A DNA stretch of 64,000 nucleotides, from positions 806,001-870,000 of the forward strand of contig NZ_CAMGZA010000001.1 of assembly GCF_946151065.1 (NCBI RefSeq). The letters are read 5' to 3'. The DNA is from Microbacterium sp. Marseille-Q6965 (GTDB taxonomy: Bacteria > Actinomycetota > Actinomycetes > Actinomycetales > Microbacteriaceae). Below the pieces are notes generated by a model that ran no database searches, was not told the origin of the DNA, and saw only the letters and a program-made list of their open reading frames with translations. Position 1 is the stretch's first letter; every line of letters begins with the position of its first letter. Below are positions 62,488 to 64,000 of the stretch, in pieces. Position numbers and translations under genes: made by a program.

Positions 62488-64000
62488 TCACGAGGTGCCG
62501 TCGACAGGCGACGGAGCGGGGTCGGACGGCGCGGGTCGACGCCGGGTGACGAGGCGCCCTGTCACGCGTGCGACGAGGCCCTGCAGCTCGCCGAACACCG
62601 CGGGCATCGTCCAGCGCGCGACGGGAAGGTAGGCGGCGATCATCCCGAGCGCGATCAGCCCGACCGCCGCCGGATGCGGCAGGTCGTCGCAGAGCAGGGC
62701 GATGGGCACCCCCGCGGCGAGAGCTGCCGCGACGGCGGGAAGCGTGCGCGCCAGCGGCGACGCCGCCGTCCACCAGGGGATCCCGAGCACGCGCGAGACG
62801 ATGATCCAGCGCGTGGCCGTGGCGGCGATCGCCACGGCGAGGAAGCCCGTCGCGACGGCGGCGAGGCCGTGCGGGGCGACGAACCAGGTGGTCACGACGG
62901 TGACGGCGTCGACGACGACGACGTACGCCAGCCACACGCCGGGTCGGCCGACGCCCGAGAGCAGTCCCCGATCCATCCCGCTCAGCGCGAAGGCACCGGC
63001 GACGGCGTAGATCGCTCCGGGGACGACACTGGCATCCCACTGCTCGCCGAAGACGAGCGGGAACAGGTGCGCGCCCGAGACGGCGATGCCGACCATCACC
63101 GGCACGACGAGCGCATGGGCGACGCCCTGCACGCGGATGTAGCCGGCCGCCAACCGGTCGGCGGCGTCGCGGATGCGAGCGAACAGCACGACGGACACCG
63201 GCTGGACGGCGTTCGCGGTGAGCTCGTAGGCGATGGTGACGAGGCGCTGCGCGACGTTGAGGTATCCCAGCCCCTGCACGCCGAGGAACAGGAGGACGAT
63301 CGCGTTCTCGAGCCAGACACGCCCCTGGCCCACGAGGTCGGCCGCGATCACCTTGCTGCCGAAGTGCAGCATCTCCCGGAACTCCCGCCACGAGAAGCCG
63401 AGGCCGGGGCGCCAGCGCGCGGCCGTCCACGCCATCACCATGACGATCACCTGGTAGACGAGCGTCTGCCACACGAGCGCCCACACGCCCCACCCGGCGA
63501 ACGCGAGCACGATCGCGACCGCCTGGCCGGCAACGCCCGCCGCGACCGACTGGATCGCGATGGCGCGGAACCGCAACTCGCGCCGCAGGATCGCCATGGG
63601 CACGGCGTTGAGTGACACGATGAACGCCGCCGGTGCGAGCGCGCGGATCACGTCGGCGGCCGCCGGCTCTTGCAGCACGGCGGCGATCGCGGGCGCCGCG
63701 AGGGCGAGCGCAGCGCTCAGCGCCAGGCCCACCGCCGCCGCGTACCAGAACGCCGTGCGGAAGGTGCGCGGGCGGGGGTCGGCCGCCTGCACGAGGTACG
63801 TCGAGAACCCCAGGTCCGCAAGCGTGTGGACGAGCGGCAGCAGCGACCCGGCGAGCGCGACGAGGCCGAAGTCCTCGGGCGTGAGCAGGCGGGCGAGCAC
63901 CGCGACGGTGAGGAACCCGAAGATCCGCACGGCCCACTGCTGCGTCATCGTCCACGCCGCGCTCGTGGCGGCCTTCCCCGCCAGCCCCTGTTCGCCGCCC
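62488..64000 (-). CDS. Wzx-type flippase (MOP superfamily), cut by window end
   Basis: The 3' part of a polysaccharide flippase: at least 503 residues, with more outside the right edge. The coding frame remains open to the edge and reads LAGKAATSAAWT just before an internal ATG at 63948, which resembles the usual start of such proteins, so only a few codons may be missing. About 14 membrane helices, with ARLLTPEDFGLVALAGSLLPL, GFSTYLVQ and MAILRRELRFRAIA as family landmarks. It flips lipid-linked repeat units across the membrane. Likely first or second gene of the EPS operon. Confidence 0.85.
   Translation of the reverse strand, partial: GGEQGLAGKAATSAAWTMTQQWAVRIFGFLTVAVLARLLTPEDFGLVALAGSLLPLVHTLADLGFSTYLVQAADPRPRTFRTAFWYAAAVGLALSAALALAAPAIAAVLQEPAAADVIRALAPAAFIVSLNAVPMAILRRELRFRAIAIQSVAAGVAGQAVAIVLAFAGWGVWALVWQTLVYQVIVMVMAWTAARWRPGLGFSWREFREMLHFGSKVIAADLVGQGRVWLENAIVLLFLGVQGLGYLNVAQRLVTIAYELTANAVQPVSVVLFARIRDAADRLAAGYIRVQGVAHALVVPVMVGIAVSGAHLFPLVFGEQWDASVVPGAIYAVAGAFALSGMDRGLLSGVGRPGVWLAYVVVVDAVTVVTTWFVAPHGLAAVATGFLAVAIAATATRWIIVSRVLGIPWWTAASPLARTLPAVAAALAAGVPIALLCDDLPHPAAVGLIALGMIAAYLPVARWTMPAVFGELQGLVARVTGRLVTRRRPAPSDPAPSPVDGTS

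Noticed and set aside
61340..63955. 871-codon fusion of an unknown N-terminal half to the aminotransferase
   Set aside because: The first 490 codons are the out-of-frame shadow of the flippase gene; the aminotransferase begins at the ATG at 62476.

Overview
The window is uniformly GC-rich, with GTG/TTG starts, many one- and four-base stop/start overlaps and many apparently leaderless genes. Gene content (actinobacterial atp operon order, a dxr/rseP/ispG neighbourhood, PadR-DUF1048-ABC unit, RNB ribonuclease of the DLDQ type, DUF5655, DUF5684, DUF6194) points to an actinobacterium, most likely Microbacteriaceae and probably Microbacterium or a close relative. That assignment is inference from gene content. 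No tRNA, rRNA, insertion sequence, integrase or CRISPR array was recognised, and no gene-free stretch exceeds about 235 bases.

Layout. 1-2195: the end of a DcuS/CitA-type sensor kinase facing a C4-dicarboxylate symporter. 2262-11442: mostly short, independently transcribed metabolic genes (RNB ribonuclease, luciferase-like oxidoreductase, an ArsR repressor with a cation-efflux pump, PhzF, DUF5655, GNAT), two paralogous lipoproteins, and ispG. 11573-20876: LtrA; a tryptophan-attenuated fused anthranilate-synthase-type enzyme; then a minus-strand run FKBP lipoprotein - dxr - MurE-like ligase - rseP; and plsC. 20951-27407: OsmC, asparaginase, an EccC-like FtsK/SpoIIIE ATPase, a PP2C phosphatase and a DUF5684 membrane protein. 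27538-38734 (minus): prmC, tsaC, a WecA/TagO-like transferase, atpI, the full F1Fo ATP synthase operon and yaaA. 38855-46376: cysK-cysE, a double-headed MerR regulator, DUF6194, amidase, DUF3626 and a PadR-controlled ABC exporter.

46511-51989 (minus) is the most unusual region. It is a compact five-gene operon: ECF-type sigma factor, a 160-aa uncharacterised protein, an apparently cytoplasmic subtilisin with a hexapeptide-repeat linker, a 67-aa coupled small protein, and a TPR-CHAT protease with an intact His/Cys pair. Two proteases and a dedicated sigma factor translated together suggest a protease-driven signalling or stress/defence circuit.

52224-64000 is an exopolysaccharide/cell-surface glycan cluster. 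A WecG/TagA enzyme and a fused double GT2 glycosyltransferase lie on the plus strand. They converge on a minus-strand operon of Wzx flippase (cut by the window end), DegT aminotransferase, two GT4 enzymes (one WsaF-like), two Wzz-like chain-length proteins, an O-antigen-ligase/polymerase protein and a third GT4. Tight overlaps imply one transcript.

A recurrent signal is a TANNNT hexamer placed 6 or 7 bases before the start codon of about a dozen genes on both strands. This fits leaderless transcription and was used to settle several starts.
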